Assembly: GCA_963781065.1 (NCBI GenBank)
Contig: CAWAET010000019.1
Location: 21,271 to 85,270, forward strand
Source: CALZJC01 sp963781065
GTDB taxonomy: Bacteria > Acidobacteriota > Thermoanaerobaculia > Multivoradales > JAHEKO01
Reading direction: 5' to 3'
DNA length: 64,000 nucleotides
Shown in pieces: positions 28,198 to 37,189 of the stretch (positions within the stretch are counted from its first letter, which is position 1; each line of letters begins with the position of its first letter). A model generated the notes under the pieces. It saw only the letters and a program-made list of their open reading frames with translations, was not told where the DNA came from and made no database searches. A program made the position numbers and the translations under genes.

Positions 28198-28527
28198 TCA
28201 CTCCCAGGGGATGTCGGGCATCCGGAGCCGCTCGACCACGCGCCCCTCGGCCAGGACGGTGGTCTCCAAGATCTCGTCGACGTCGTCCAGGGTCACCCGC
28301 TGGTACCAGAGGTTCCAGGGCCAGACCGCGACGGCGATGCCGCGGCTGCAGTGCTTGAGGCAGCCGGTGCGGACGACCATCACCCGGTCGCGAACGCCCA
28401 ACTCGCGCACCCGGTCCTTGAACCGGCGGTAGACCTCGAGCCCGCCGCGCGGGGCGCAGCTCGGCTTGCGGGCGTCCGGCGGCCGATCGTTGACGCAGAC
28501 CAGGATCTGGATCTCGGGAGTCGCCAT
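28198..28527 (-). CDS. Thioredoxin-like 2Fe-2S ferredoxin
   Basis: A 109-residue protein with the fold of the Aquifex Fd4/Shethna type. Cysteines at 11, 24, 56 and 60 (VCVNDR, KPSCAPRGG, RTGCLKHCSRG) form the expected ligand set for a 2Fe-2S cluster, and the end VVERLRMPDIPWE is usual for small members. It would carry electrons in the cytoplasm; no partner oxidoreductase is adjacent. The lipid kinase follows in the same direction. Confidence 0.88.
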   Translation of the reverse strand: MATPEIQILVCVNDRPPDARKPSCAPRGGLEVYRRFKDRVRELGVRDRVMVVRTGCLKHCSRGIAVAVWPWNLWYQRVTLDDVDEILETTVLAEGRVVERLRMPDIPWE

Positions 28528-28535
28528 CGGGCGGC

Positions 28536-28541
28536 ATTCTA
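28536..28541 (-). promoter_or_regulatory. Putative -10 box (leaderless) for the ferredoxin gene
   Basis: TAGAAT on the minus strand lies 8 bases before the ATG, with no ribosome site between. It is the closest match to the TATAAT consensus among the leaderless boxes here. Confidence 0.45.
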
Positions 28542-28613
28542 CGCGGCCGGCGGGCGGCGGCCGGCGATCGGTGGAATCGCCAGCACCGAAACGGGCGGCT
28601 TGCAGCTAGCGTA

Positions 28614-28693
28614 GTGTCTCCGACTTGCCTTGCCGTATGGGCGAGCTAGCGGCGTCGATAGCCGTCCAGACGGTACGGCGAAGTCGGAGACAC
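28614..28693. repeat. REP-like long inverted repeat downstream of the sigma factor gene
   Basis: GTGTCTCCGACTT (28614-28626) and AAGTCGGAGACAC (28681-28693) are perfect 13-base complements; pairing resumes further in with GCCGTA and TACGGC, and CTAG occurs outside both arms. The 80-base element sits five bases past the sigma-factor stop and about 90 bases before the ferredoxin start. It could end transcription, protect the 3' end or be a mobile palindromic repeat. Confidence 0.55.
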
Positions 28694-28697
28694 GACA

Positions 28698-29540
28698 CTA
28701 GGTCGCCGACGCCGGCGGTTCGGCCGCGAACCGGTCCTCGAGCTTCCGCCGCAGGGCGTCCGACAGCTCTCCGCCGTGGACCCAGCGGCAGGCGGCGCCG
28801 GTCAGGTCGAGGCTGTGCAGGAAGGCCTGGCAGCGGCCGCAAAGCTCGGCTTCGGGCACCGGGAACTCGACCCCGCGGTCCATCGCGTCCATCTTCGACC
28901 GCAGGAGATCCAGACAGACCTGATGCGGGTGATCGTCGGCACTCTCGAGCGGCTCACCCAGCCCCTCGGTCAGCGCGGCCCTCAAGGCCAGCCGCCCGCG
29001 ATGCACCCGGGTCTTGACCGTCGCCTCCTTGACGCCGAGGATCTCGGCGATCTCGCGCAGCGACAGCTCGGCGATCTCCTTGAGCACCAGGGGAAGCCGG
29101 TAGTCCACCGGCAGCCTGGCCAGGCCACGGTCGACGATCTCCGCCGCCTCGCGCCGCAACTCATGATCCAGCGGATCGTCCTCGAGGGCCGGCAGCCGGG
29201 CGACCAGGGAGAGGCCGACGGGCGGCGCCTCGTCGAGTGAATCGAGACGCGGCGGCTCGCCGGCCCGCCGGCGGTTGCGGCGCTGGCAGGCGCGGGCCGC
29301 CATGGTGTAGAGCCAGCTTGCCGGGCTCGAGCGGCCCTCGAACTGGCTCCACTTGCGATACGCCTGGAGAAAGGTCTCCTGCACCAGGTCCTCGGCATCC
29401 TCGCGGTTGCCGCAGAACTTGAGGCTGAAGGCGAAGATTCTGTCGCCGAGCCGGGCCACGAGCTCGGGAACCGCCTCCTCGGGGCTGCGGCCGACGAGGG
29501 CCTGCTCGGGCGGGGCGGTGGCTTCTGCCTGGCTGGCCAT
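28698..29540 (-). CDS. ECF-like RNA polymerase sigma factor with C-terminal Cys extension
   Basis: A 280-residue sigma70-family protein. Region 2 reads AFSLKFCGNREDAEDLVQET and AYRKWSQFEGRSSPASWLY; region 4 has LPLVLKEIAELSLREIAEIL and KEATVKTRVHRGRLALRAAL. A C-terminal extension of about 75 residues carries CGRCQAF and a later Cys (GAACRWVHGG), like a zinc-finger or anti-sigma-type module. ATG 29540 is chosen because a TAGACT box lies 7 bases upstream. It is divergent from the efflux operon, which it may control; no separate anti-sigma gene is adjacent. Confidence 0.9.
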   Translation of the reverse strand: MASQAEATAPPEQALVGRSPEEAVPELVARLGDRIFAFSLKFCGNREDAEDLVQETFLQAYRKWSQFEGRSSPASWLYTMAARACQRRNRRRAGEPPRLDSLDEAPPVGLSLVARLPALEDDPLDHELRREAAEIVDRGLARLPVDYRLPLVLKEIAELSLREIAEILGVKEATVKTRVHRGRLALRAALTEGLGEPLESADDHPHQVCLDLLRSKMDAMDRGVEFPVPEAELCGRCQAFLHSLDLTGAACRWVHGGELSDALRRKLEDRFAAEPPASAT

Positions 29541-29547
29541 GGGGTAG

Positions 29548-29553
29548 AGTCTA
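29548..29553 (-). promoter_or_regulatory. Putative -10 box (leaderless) for the sigma factor gene
   Basis: TAGACT on the minus strand lies 7 bases before the ATG at 29540. It is identical to the boxes before menG and purB. Confidence 0.45.
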
Positions 29554-29710
29554 ATCCACCCCCGCCCTGCCCGGGAACCTCGCCGCGCCGACGTGCCTCT
29601 CACCTGAAGGCGGCGCGGCGAAGCCGCCACCCCCACAATCCAGGCTCCAAGCGCATGATCCGCAAGACACGTGCACCCGGGGCCGAGCACCAGAAGATGA
29701 GCATCCGAGC

Positions 29711-31123
29711 ATGAGCGCCCGATCGATACCCCCCCTGCTCCTGGCCGCCGCGGTCCTCATGGGCCTCGCGGCCCCATCGGCGGCCGCCGCCGATGCGCTG
29801 GACCTGCGGCAGGCCATGGCTCTCGCCCGCTCCCGGGCACGCGAAGCCGAGGCCGCTCGGCATCGGGCGACTGCCGCCGACGAGCGCGCCCGCGAGGCGG
29901 CGGCGATGCGGCTGCCGACGGTGAGCCTGCGGGAGATCTGGCTCCGCACCGACTCGCCGGCCGAGGCGTTCGGCCTGCTGCTCAATCAGGAGCGATTCTC
30001 GCTGGCCGAGTTCGCCGCCGGCGACCCCAACGCCCCCAGCCCGACCGAGAACGCGCTGACCCGGCTCGAGCTGTCGCTGCCGCTCTACACCGGCGGCGAG
30101 CTCGCGGCGCGCATCCGCCAGGCGCGGCTGGCCGCCGGGGCCGCCCAGGACACCGCCGCCTGGATCGAGGAGGGCGCGGCCCTGGCCGGCGCCGAGGCCT
30201 ATATCCGACTGGCCCAGGTGCGCGAGCAGGTCGCCCTGCTGGAGAGCGCGCTCGACACCGCCCGCGCCCACGAGCGGCTGGCCCGGGCCTTCGTCGAGCA
30301 GGGAATGCTGGTGCGGTCCGAGCTGCTGCGAGCCGAGGTCGAGCGCTCGCGTCTCGAGGATCTGCTGAGCCAGGCCCGGGGGCGGGCCCGGGTGGCCGAG
30401 GCCGGCCTCTCCTTCCGCCTGGCCGCCGATCTGTCGACCAGCTGGCAGCTCGACCGGTTGCCGGACCCGCAGCCCCTGGCCGAGGGTCTCGAGAACTGGC
30501 TCGCCGCCGCCGACACCCGCCCCGACCTGGCGGCGGCCGAAGGGATGCTCGCCGCCGGCGAGCTGGAGGTCCAGGCGCGGCGCTCCGGCCGGCTGCCCAG
30601 GGTCGCCCTGGTGGCGCGCCGCGACTTCAACGACGACAGCCTGTTCGGCTCGGCCGGCGACTCGACGGCGATCATGGCGGTGGCCGGCATCGACCTGTTC
30701 AGCGGCGGCCGGCACCGCGCCGCGGCCGCCGCCGCCCGCGCCGAGGCCGAAGCCGGCCGCAGCGAGGTCGAGCAGCTCCGCGCGGGCATCCAGCTGGCGA
30801 TCCGGGATGCCTACGAGCGGGCGGCGAGCGCCCGCGAGCGCCACCGCACGGCCCTGGCCGCCCTCGATGCGGCCCGCGAGGCCGAGCGCATCACCGAGGC
30901 GCGGTTCCGGCAGGGCGTCGTCCGGACGATCGACCTGCTGGACGTCGCGACGGCCCGCCGCGAGGCCGAGACCCGCGAGCTGGTGGCCCGCGCCGACGCC
31001 CACCTGGCGACCCTCGACCTGGCGGTCCAGGCCGGGCGGCGGCCGGAGACGGCGCTGCCACCCGACGCCGCAACGGCCCCGGCGGCGACCAACGGCAAAG
31101 AGACACAAGCGAGGTCAGAGTGA
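29711..31123 (+). CDS. TolC-family outer-membrane efflux protein
   Basis: The outer-membrane channel of a tripartite exporter, 470 residues with a Sec signal peptide (PPLLLAAAVLMGLAAPSAAA). The body has the two repeated long helical segments of the family: LDLRQAMALARSRAREAEAA at the start and, in the second half, DLAAAEGMLAAGELEVQAR and FRQGVVRTIDLLDVATARRE. It is the first gene of a three-gene operon; the stop overlaps the adaptor start (TGATG). Confidence 0.92.
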   Translation: MSARSIPPLLLAAAVLMGLAAPSAAAADALDLRQAMALARSRAREAEAARHRATAADERAREAAAMRLPTVSLREIWLRTDSPAEAFGLLLNQERFSLAEFAAGDPNAPSPTENALTRLELSLPLYTGGELAARIRQARLAAGAAQDTAAWIEEGAALAGAEAYIRLAQVREQVALLESALDTARAHERLARAFVEQGMLVRSELLRAEVERSRLEDLLSQARGRARVAEAGLSFRLAADLSTSWQLDRLPDPQPLAEGLENWLAAADTRPDLAAAEGMLAAGELEVQARRSGRLPRVALVARRDFNDDSLFGSAGDSTAIMAVAGIDLFSGGRHRAAAAAARAEAEAGRSEVEQLRAGIQLAIRDAYERAASARERHRTALAALDAAREAERITEARFRQGVVRTIDLLDVATARREAETRELVARADAHLATLDLAVQAGRRPETALPPDAATAPAATNGKETQARSE

Positions 31124-32242
31124 TGAACACCGAGAATCTGGCAGCCGATCCACGGCCGGCGCTCCTGGGCGCGGCGCTGCTGCTGACCGCGGCCTGCGGC
31201 GGCCACGAGCCCGCCACGCCGGCCGAGACCGCCGGGACCGTGGAGGCGCGCTCGGCGACGGCGGAACGCCTGGAGGTGCCGAGCGAGGTCGAGCTCTTCG
31301 GCACCGTCGAAGCCGAGACGACCGCGACGGTCTCGGCCCGGGTGATGGCCCGGGTGACCGCGGTCAAGGTCAGCGCCCGGCGACGCCGTCGTCGCCGGCC
31401 AGGTCCTGCTGACGATCGATCCCCAGGCGGCGCAGGGACAGCTCGCCCAGGCCCGGGGCGCCCTGGCCCAGGCGCGGGCGGGCCTGGCCCTGGCCGAGCG
31501 CAACCACCAGCGGTTCCAGGCGCTGGCCGCCGCCGACGCCTCCTCCGAGCTCGAGGTGGACTCGGCCCGCACGCAGTACGAGCAGGCGCTCGGCGCGGTG
31601 GAGCAGGCCGCAGGGGCGGTGGCAGCCGCCGCCGCGGTGGCCGCCGACTCGCGCGTCGTCGCGCCCTTCGCCGGCCGGGTGGTGCGCAAGATGGTGGAGG
31701 CGGGAGACCTGGCGGCCCCGGGCCGGCCGCTGCTGGTGCTCGAGTCGGAGGGCGCCCGGCGGCTGGCGCTGACGGTGCCCGAAAGCGTCATGGCGCGGGC
31801 CGGCCTGACGATCGGCCAGCCGCTGCCGGTCCGCATCGACGCCCGCCCCGATCTCGGCTCGCTGGAGGCGATCGTGGTCGAGATGACCTCCGGCGCCGAC
31901 CCCGCCAGCCACTCCTTCGAGATCAAGGCGGCGCTGCCCGTGGCGGGCGTTCCCAGCGGCGCCTCGGGCCGGGCCAGGGTCGCGATCGACCGGCGAGCCG
32001 TCGTCGCCATCCCCGAGGCCGCGGTCCTGCGCCGCGGCGGGCTGTCGTTGGTCGTCGTCGCCGACGCCGAGGGCCGCACCGGCTCGCGGGTGGTGACCCT
32101 GGGCGAGCCGGTGGACGGCGGCCGGGTCGAGGTCCTGTCCGGGCTCGCCGGCGGCGAGACGGTCCTGCTCGACCTGACCTCGGTACCGCCGGCCGGGGCG
32201 CGGCTCGAAGCCGCCCGACCGGCGGCGGGGAGCGGTCGGTGA
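31123..32242 (+). CDS. RND efflux periplasmic adaptor lipoprotein (one frameshift)
   Basis: A membrane-fusion protein joining the RND pump to TolC. The N-terminal part is a lipoprotein signal ending in LLTAACGG (Cys 25), so it is anchored to the inner membrane. Then come ARVMARVTAVKVSAGDAVVA (with a slip near 31377), an alpha-helical hairpin, and the barrel segment SRVVAPFAGRVVRKMVEAGD. Length of about 372 residues is normal. Its stop overlaps the GTG of the pump gene (GTGA). Confidence 0.92.
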
Positions 32243-35200
32243 GCCCGACCCACCGGCCGCTCGGCGCCTCGGGCCGCATCGCCAAGGCCTTCCTCGAGTC
32301 GAAGCTGACCCCGCTGCTGGTGGTCGCCTCGCTGCTCGTCGGCGCCTTCGCGGTGCTGATGACGCCGCGCGAGGAGGAGCCGCAGATCAAGGTGCCGATG
32401 ATCGACGTCTTCGTCGGCTTCCCCGGCGGCACCGCCCGCGAGGTCGAGCGCCGGGTCGTCTCGCCGCTCGAGAGGGCGATCTACGAGATCCAGGACGTCG
32501 AGTACATCTACTCCACCTCCCAGCCCTCGGGCGGCCTGATCATCGTCCGCTTCGTCGTCGGCAGCGACCCGGACACGGCCGTGCTCCGGGTGCAGGCCAA
32601 GGTGGCCGAGACCGCCGCCGGCCTGCCGCCGGGCGCCACGCCGCCGCTGATCGTGCCGCGCTCGATCGACGACGTCCCCGTCCTGGCCTACACGCTGTGG
32701 TCGGAGGATGCGAGCCCGCTCGAGCTGCGTCAGATCGCCCAGGAGCTCGCGACCGAGCTCGACCGCCACCCGCGCGTCGCCCGGGTGACGGTCATCGGCG
32801 GCCAGCGGCGTGCGGTCCAGGTGCGCTTCGACCGGCAGCGGCTGGCGGCGCACAACATCTCGCTGCTCCAGGTCCACCAAGCCCTGGCGGCACTGAACTG
32901 GCGGCTGCCGGCCGGCAGCTTCGCCGCCGCCGACGTCGAGACCGAGGTCGAGGTGGGCAGCCTCTTCCTCTCCGCCCGGGAAGTGGCGGCGGCGGTGGTA
33001 GGCGTTCACGAAGGCCGGCCCGTCTACCTGCGCGACCTCGCCGAGGTCGCCGACGGCGCCGACGAGGCGCGGGAGTACGTTTGGATGATGGCCGGCGCCG
33101 CCGGCGGCGAGAAGCGGCTGCCGGCCGGCCTGGCGGCGCCGGCGGTGACCGTCGCCGTGGCCAAGAAGCCCGGCACCAATGCGGTCGACCTGGTGACCGA
33201 GCTGGACGCCCGGCTGGCCGACCTGCGCGGCTCGGTGATCCCGGCCAACGTCGAGGTGACCAAGACCCGCGACTACGGCTTCACCGCCGACGAGAAGTCC
33301 TCCGAGCTGATCAAGCACCTGTGGATCGCCACCCTGGCGGTGGTGATCCTGCTCGCCCTGGCGCTGGGCCGCCGCGAGGCCGTGGTGGTGGCGGTAGCGG
33401 TGCCGGCGACGCTGGCCCTGACCCTGGCCTCCTCCTACCTGTTCGGCTACACCCTGAACCGGGTGACGCTGTTCGCCCTGATCTTCGCCATCGGCATCCT
33501 GGTCGACGACGCCATCGTGGTGGTCGAGAACATCCACCGCCACTACCGGCTGGGCTGGACCGACCCGCGCCAGGCGACGGTCTATGCCACCGACGAGGTG
33601 GGCAACCCGACGATCCTCGCCACCTTCGCGGTGATCGCCGCCCTGCTGCCGCTGGCCTTCGTCTCGGGGCTGATGGGCCCCTACATGCGGCCGATCCCCA
33701 TCAACGCCTCGGCGGCGATGCTCTTCTCCCTGGTGGTCGCCTTCGTCGTCTCGCCCTGGCTCACCTACAAGCTGTTTCGCCGCCAGGCCGAGCGGCTGGC
33801 CGCGGCCCCGGCGCCGGCGACATCCGACTCCAAGTCCTCCGCGCCCGTCGACGAGAGCCCCCGCGAGGCCCACCTTCACCGGCTCTACGCCCACCTGTTC
33901 CGTCCCCTGCTCGCCCACGCCTGGCGCCGCTGGGCGCTGCTGGGCGGTGTCGCCGTGCTGCTGCTGGTCTCGGTGGCCCTGCTGCCGGCTCGCTGGGTCA
34001 AGGTCAAGATGCTGCCCTACGACAACAAGAGCGAGGTACAGGTGATGATCGACATGCCCGAGGGGTCGACCCTCGAGCAGACCGCCGGCATCGCCCGGTC
34101 GCTGGCCGAGGAGGCGCGCCGGCTGCCGGAGGTGACCGACGTCCAGATCTACGCCGGCACTTCGGCGCCCTTCAACTTCAACGGCCTGGTGCGCCACTAC
34201 TTCCTGCGCTCGGGCCCGCTGGTGGCAGACCTGCAGATCAACCTGCTGCCCAAGCACCACCGCGACCGCGCCAGCCACCCCTTCGCCAAGGAGCTGCGCG
34301 ACCGGCTCGCCCCGCTTGCCCGCTCCACCGGCGCCAACGTCAAGGTGACCGAGGTGCCGCCCGGCCCGCCGGTGCTCTCCACCATGGTGGCCGAGATCTA
34401 CGGGCCCGATCTGGAGCAGCGCGTCGCCCTGGCGCGCGGCGCGCGCGAGATCTTCGAGTCGACCCCCGGCATCGTCGACGTCGACTGGTGGATCGAGGCG
34501 CAGGGGCCGAAGCTCGAGCTGGAGGTCGACCGCGACAAGGCGGCGCGGCTGGGGATCACCCCGGAGGCGGTGGCGCGCACCCTGCGGCTGGCCCTCGACG
34601 GCGCCGAAGCGGGTCTGCTGCGGGACGAGTCCGCGCGCGAGCCGGTGCCGCTGGTGCTGCGCCTCGACCGCGCCCAGCGCTCGAGCCTCGACGGGCTGCT
34701 GGCGGTCCACGTCCACGCCGCGGACGGCCGGATGGTCTCGCTGCGCGAGCTGGTCCGGCCGGCGGCGACGCGCGGTGAGCGGTTCATCTACCACAAGAAC
34801 CTGCAGCCGGTCTCCTACGTCGTCGGCGAGGTGGCCGGGGCCGACGAGTCGCCGGTCTACGGCATCCTCGACATGCAAGACCGTATCGAAGAGCTCACCG
34901 ATCCCGCCGGACGGCCGATCGAGGTGCTCTTCAACGCCATGCCCACCGGCGCCAACGGCTACGCCTTGAAGTGGGACGGCGAATGGCAGATCACCTACGA
35001 GGTCTTCCGCGACATGGGAGTCGCCTTCGCCGTCGTGCTGGTGTTGATCTACGTCCTCGTGGTGGGCTGGTTCCGCTCCTTCGTGACACCGCTGATCATC
35101 ATGACCCCCATCCCGCTGACCCTGATCGGCATCCTCCCGGCGCACGCGCTGGGCGGGGTCTTCTTCACCGCCACCTCGATGATCGGCTTCATCGCCCTGG

Positions 35201-35523
35201 CCGGCATCATCGTCCGCAACTCGATCCTATTGGTGGACTTCATCAACCTCGAGCTGAGCGCCGGCACGCCGCTCGAGGAGGCGGTCGTCAAGGCCGGCGC
35301 CGTCCGCTTCCGCCCCATCGCCTTGACCGCCGCGGCCCTGGTGGTGGGCGGGCTGGTCATCCTCCTCGACCCGATCTTCCAGGGTCTGGCGGTAGCCCTG
35401 ATCTCGGGGGTCGTGGTCTCCACCGCGCTGACCCTGGTGGTGATCCCGCTGCTGTACTACATGCACATTCGCCGGGTCGGGCGAGGCGATCAGGCCACGG
35501 CGCAGGAACAGGGAAGCAGCTAG
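32239..35523 (+). CDS. RND-family efflux transporter permease
   Basis: The inner-membrane proton-driven pump, 1094 residues and intact. It has the paired large periplasmic loops and twelve expected helices; helix 4 carries FAIGILVDDAIVVVENIHRH, with the two acidic residues of proton-coupled drug pumps. The C-terminal half repeats the pattern with LVLIYVLVVGWFRSFVTPL and GFIALAGIIVRNSILLVDFI. The MTPREEEPQIKVPMIDVFVG segment is typical of a subgroup found with standalone TolC and adaptor genes. The substrate is unknown. Confidence 0.95.
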   Translation: MSPTHRPLGASGRIAKAFLESKLTPLLVVASLLVGAFAVLMTPREEEPQIKVPMIDVFVGFPGGTAREVERRVVSPLERAIYEIQDVEYIYSTSQPSGGLIIVRFVVGSDPDTAVLRVQAKVAETAAGLPPGATPPLIVPRSIDDVPVLAYTLWSEDASPLELRQIAQELATELDRHPRVARVTVIGGQRRAVQVRFDRQRLAAHNISLLQVHQALAALNWRLPAGSFAAADVETEVEVGSLFLSAREVAAAVVGVHEGRPVYLRDLAEVADGADEAREYVWMMAGAAGGEKRLPAGLAAPAVTVAVAKKPGTNAVDLVTELDARLADLRGSVIPANVEVTKTRDYGFTADEKSSELIKHLWIATLAVVILLALALGRREAVVVAVAVPATLALTLASSYLFGYTLNRVTLFALIFAIGILVDDAIVVVENIHRHYRLGWTDPRQATVYATDEVGNPTILATFAVIAALLPLAFVSGLMGPYMRPIPINASAAMLFSLVVAFVVSPWLTYKLFRRQAERLAAAPAPATSDSKSSAPVDESPREAHLHRLYAHLFRPLLAHAWRRWALLGGVAVLLLVSVALLPARWVKVKMLPYDNKSEVQVMIDMPEGSTLEQTAGIARSLAEEARRLPEVTDVQIYAGTSAPFNFNGLVRHYFLRSGPLVADLQINLLPKHHRDRASHPFAKELRDRLAPLARSTGANVKVTEVPPGPPVLSTMVAEIYGPDLEQRVALARGAREIFESTPGIVDVDWWIEAQGPKLELEVDRDKAARLGITPEAVARTLRLALDGAEAGLLRDESAREPVPLVLRLDRAQRSSLDGLLAVHVHAADGRMVSLRELVRPAATRGERFIYHKNLQPVSYVVGEVAGADESPVYGILDMQDRIEELTDPAGRPIEVLFNAMPTGANGYALKWDGEWQITYEVFRDMGVAFAVVLVLIYVLVVGWFRSFVTPLIIMTPIPLTLIGILPAHALGGVFFTATSMIGFIALAGIIVRNSILLVDFINLELSAGTPLEEAVVKAGAVRFRPIALTAAALVVGGLVILLDPIFQGLAVALISGVVVSTALTLVVIPLLYYMHIRRVGRGDQATAQEQGSS

Positions 35524-35690
35524 ACAGCTAGACCTCGGCCTCAACCACCGCCGTCCCTTTCTCGACGGAAGCGAGGGCCAGGCGGCCCTGCCCGAAGAGC
35601 GCGTCTGAGGTCTCCCCGGCGCGGCGCGCGACCGGGAGGTGCTGGAGACTGGAGAGAGTCGAGGCTCTCATGACGTACCACCCCACAGGG

Positions 35691-35696
35691 TATTAT
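35691..35696 (+). promoter_or_regulatory. Putative -10 box (leaderless) for the pentapeptide-repeat operon
   Basis: TATTAT lies 7 bases before the GTG at 35704, with a weak CATGAC 16 bases upstream of it. No ribosome site fits, so leaderless translation is implied. It supports 35704 as the start. Confidence 0.45.
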
Positions 35697-35703
35697 CAAG
35701 CAA

Positions 35704-37161
35704 GTGTCGGGCCTCTACAGTCTTGTAGGGGTTCAAGTGGGCGAACAGTTCGAGATTCGGTCCGTTCCGGCGGAGGACTTGCTACAGCGTCCGGTCCGCT
35801 TCCTCAAGAAGGAGGACCTGGAGCCGGTTTCCGGCACGCAGGCGGTCGAGCTGCTCCGCGCGGCTGGCTTGCTGAGTCGCAAGGTGATCGTCGGCGACGT
35901 GATCCTGGGGCGCGAGGACCTGGGCTTCGCGCTGGAAGCGGAGCTGCCCGAGGGCGACAAGCTCATCGACCCGGCCCTCGCCGGGCAGGTGGAGTTCTTG
36001 CGCTCGGCCTTCCCCGAGCGGTTGCAGATCCAGGACTGCGTGTTCGAGGGCAGGTTCAACGGCGCTGGAGTGTCGTTCGCCCGCCGGGTGCTCGCCGAGC
36101 GGTGTCACTTCCTGGGCGAGCTTGATTTCTCCTTCTCGAGCTTCGATGAGCCGGTGTCGTTCTCCGGCTGCCGATTCGACGGCAGAGTCAGCTTCTCCGA
36201 TGCCACCTTCGTGAGCCGCGGCAGCTTCCGGAAAGCGGTGTTCGCAGACGCCGCGGACTTCTTCAACTCGGATTTCCAGGGCGGGGCGAGCTTCGCCGGC
36301 TCGAGGTTCGAGAAGCGCGTCAACTGCGCGGCGAGCCGATTCGTTGCGGAGCACTCCCTGACCGCGAGCCTCGACCTCAGCCGCGTGGCGTGCGCCGGGC
36401 CGGCCATCTTCAGGCGCGCCAGGTTCGAGGGACTGGCGGACCTGGAGGCGGCCCATTGTCGCGGCATCGCCGATTTCTCGGGCGCGCAGTTCGAGTACCT
36501 GAGGCTTGATCAGGCGATGTTCGACTGGCTCGAGGTGAGCTGGGAGCAGATCGGCGGGCGCCGCCTGATCGTGGGTCGGGTTCGCTTCGAGGGGCCCGAC
36601 GCGCCGCCGCCGCGTCTCACCAAGGACGACATGGACGAGTTCTTCGTGCGCCGGGTCGACGCGTCGCTCGACGCGAAGCACCGGCAGTACGACATCCTCA
36701 AAAATCTCTTCCTGCGGCAGGGTGACTTCGTCAGCGCCGACGGCTGCTTCTACGAGTGGAAGCAGGTCGAGCGGCGCGAGAGTCAGCTCGGCTGGAGCCC
36801 CGAAAGCTGGATCGTCAAGGGCTTCCACACGCTCAACTGGCTGAGCTGCGGCTATGGGGTCAGGCCCCTGCGCACCCTGCTCTTCGCCGCGGCGATCGTC
36901 GCCGGCTTCGCACTGCTCTACAGCTTCATTTTGCCGGCCGCCGGGGCGCAAGCCGTTAGCGTCGACCTGGGAAGTCTCCCGCTGCGGCTGGCGGAGCTGC
37001 CGAGGTTTCTAGAGCTCAGTTTCCTGTCGTTCATGAACTTCCCGTTTGCCGAGCCCGGGCTGGGACGAATCGGTGAGTTGGCGCTGCTTGTCGAGCGCCT
37101 CCTCGGCTGGTTCACCCTCTTGCTCTTCGTCACCACCTACACACGCATCATGTTGCGGTAA
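35704..37161 (+). CDS. Pentapeptide-repeat membrane protein with channel-like C-terminus
   Basis: An intact 485-residue protein. Residues about 95-290 are pentapeptide-like repeats (for example FDEPVSFSGCRFDGRVSFSD and FNSDFQGGASFAGSRFEKRV), expected to form a right-handed quadrilateral beta-helix. After a linker with KHRQYDILKNLFLRQGDF, two hydrophobic helices follow at about 380-410 (LRTLLFAAAIVAGFALLYSF) and 455-481 (LLVERLLGWFTLLLFVTTYT), with LSFLSFMNFPFAEPG between them. This is the layout of pentapeptide proteins fused to a two-helix ion-channel module, but the usual TVGYG filter is missing. The first of four co-directional genes. Function unknown. Confidence 0.8.
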   Translation: MSGLYSLVGVQVGEQFEIRSVPAEDLLQRPVRFLKKEDLEPVSGTQAVELLRAAGLLSRKVIVGDVILGREDLGFALEAELPEGDKLIDPALAGQVEFLRSAFPERLQIQDCVFEGRFNGAGVSFARRVLAERCHFLGELDFSFSSFDEPVSFSGCRFDGRVSFSDATFVSRGSFRKAVFADAADFFNSDFQGGASFAGSRFEKRVNCAASRFVAEHSLTASLDLSRVACAGPAIFRRARFEGLADLEAAHCRGIADFSGAQFEYLRLDQAMFDWLEVSWEQIGGRRLIVGRVRFEGPDAPPPRLTKDDMDEFFVRRVDASLDAKHRQYDILKNLFLRQGDFVSADGCFYEWKQVERRESQLGWSPESWIVKGFHTLNWLSCGYGVRPLRTLLFAAAIVAGFALLYSFILPAAGAQAVSVDLGSLPLRLAELPRFLELSFLSFMNFPFAEPGLGRIGELALLVERLLGWFTLLLFVTTYTRIMLR

Positions 37162-37189
37162 TCCGCGGCCGTCGGACAAGGAGGCACCC

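Noticed and set aside
30811..35145. A very long open frame (over 1400 codons) antisense to the efflux operon
   Set aside because: In GC-rich genes with G/C third positions the opposite strand often lacks stop codons. Its product is low-complexity Arg/Gly/His/Asp-rich and matches no family, while the plus-strand pump is unmistakable.
35524..35703. A mobile-element boundary between the efflux and pentapeptide operons
   Set aside because: No terminal repeats, target duplication or transposase was found; only an ordinary promoter-like box before the next gene.
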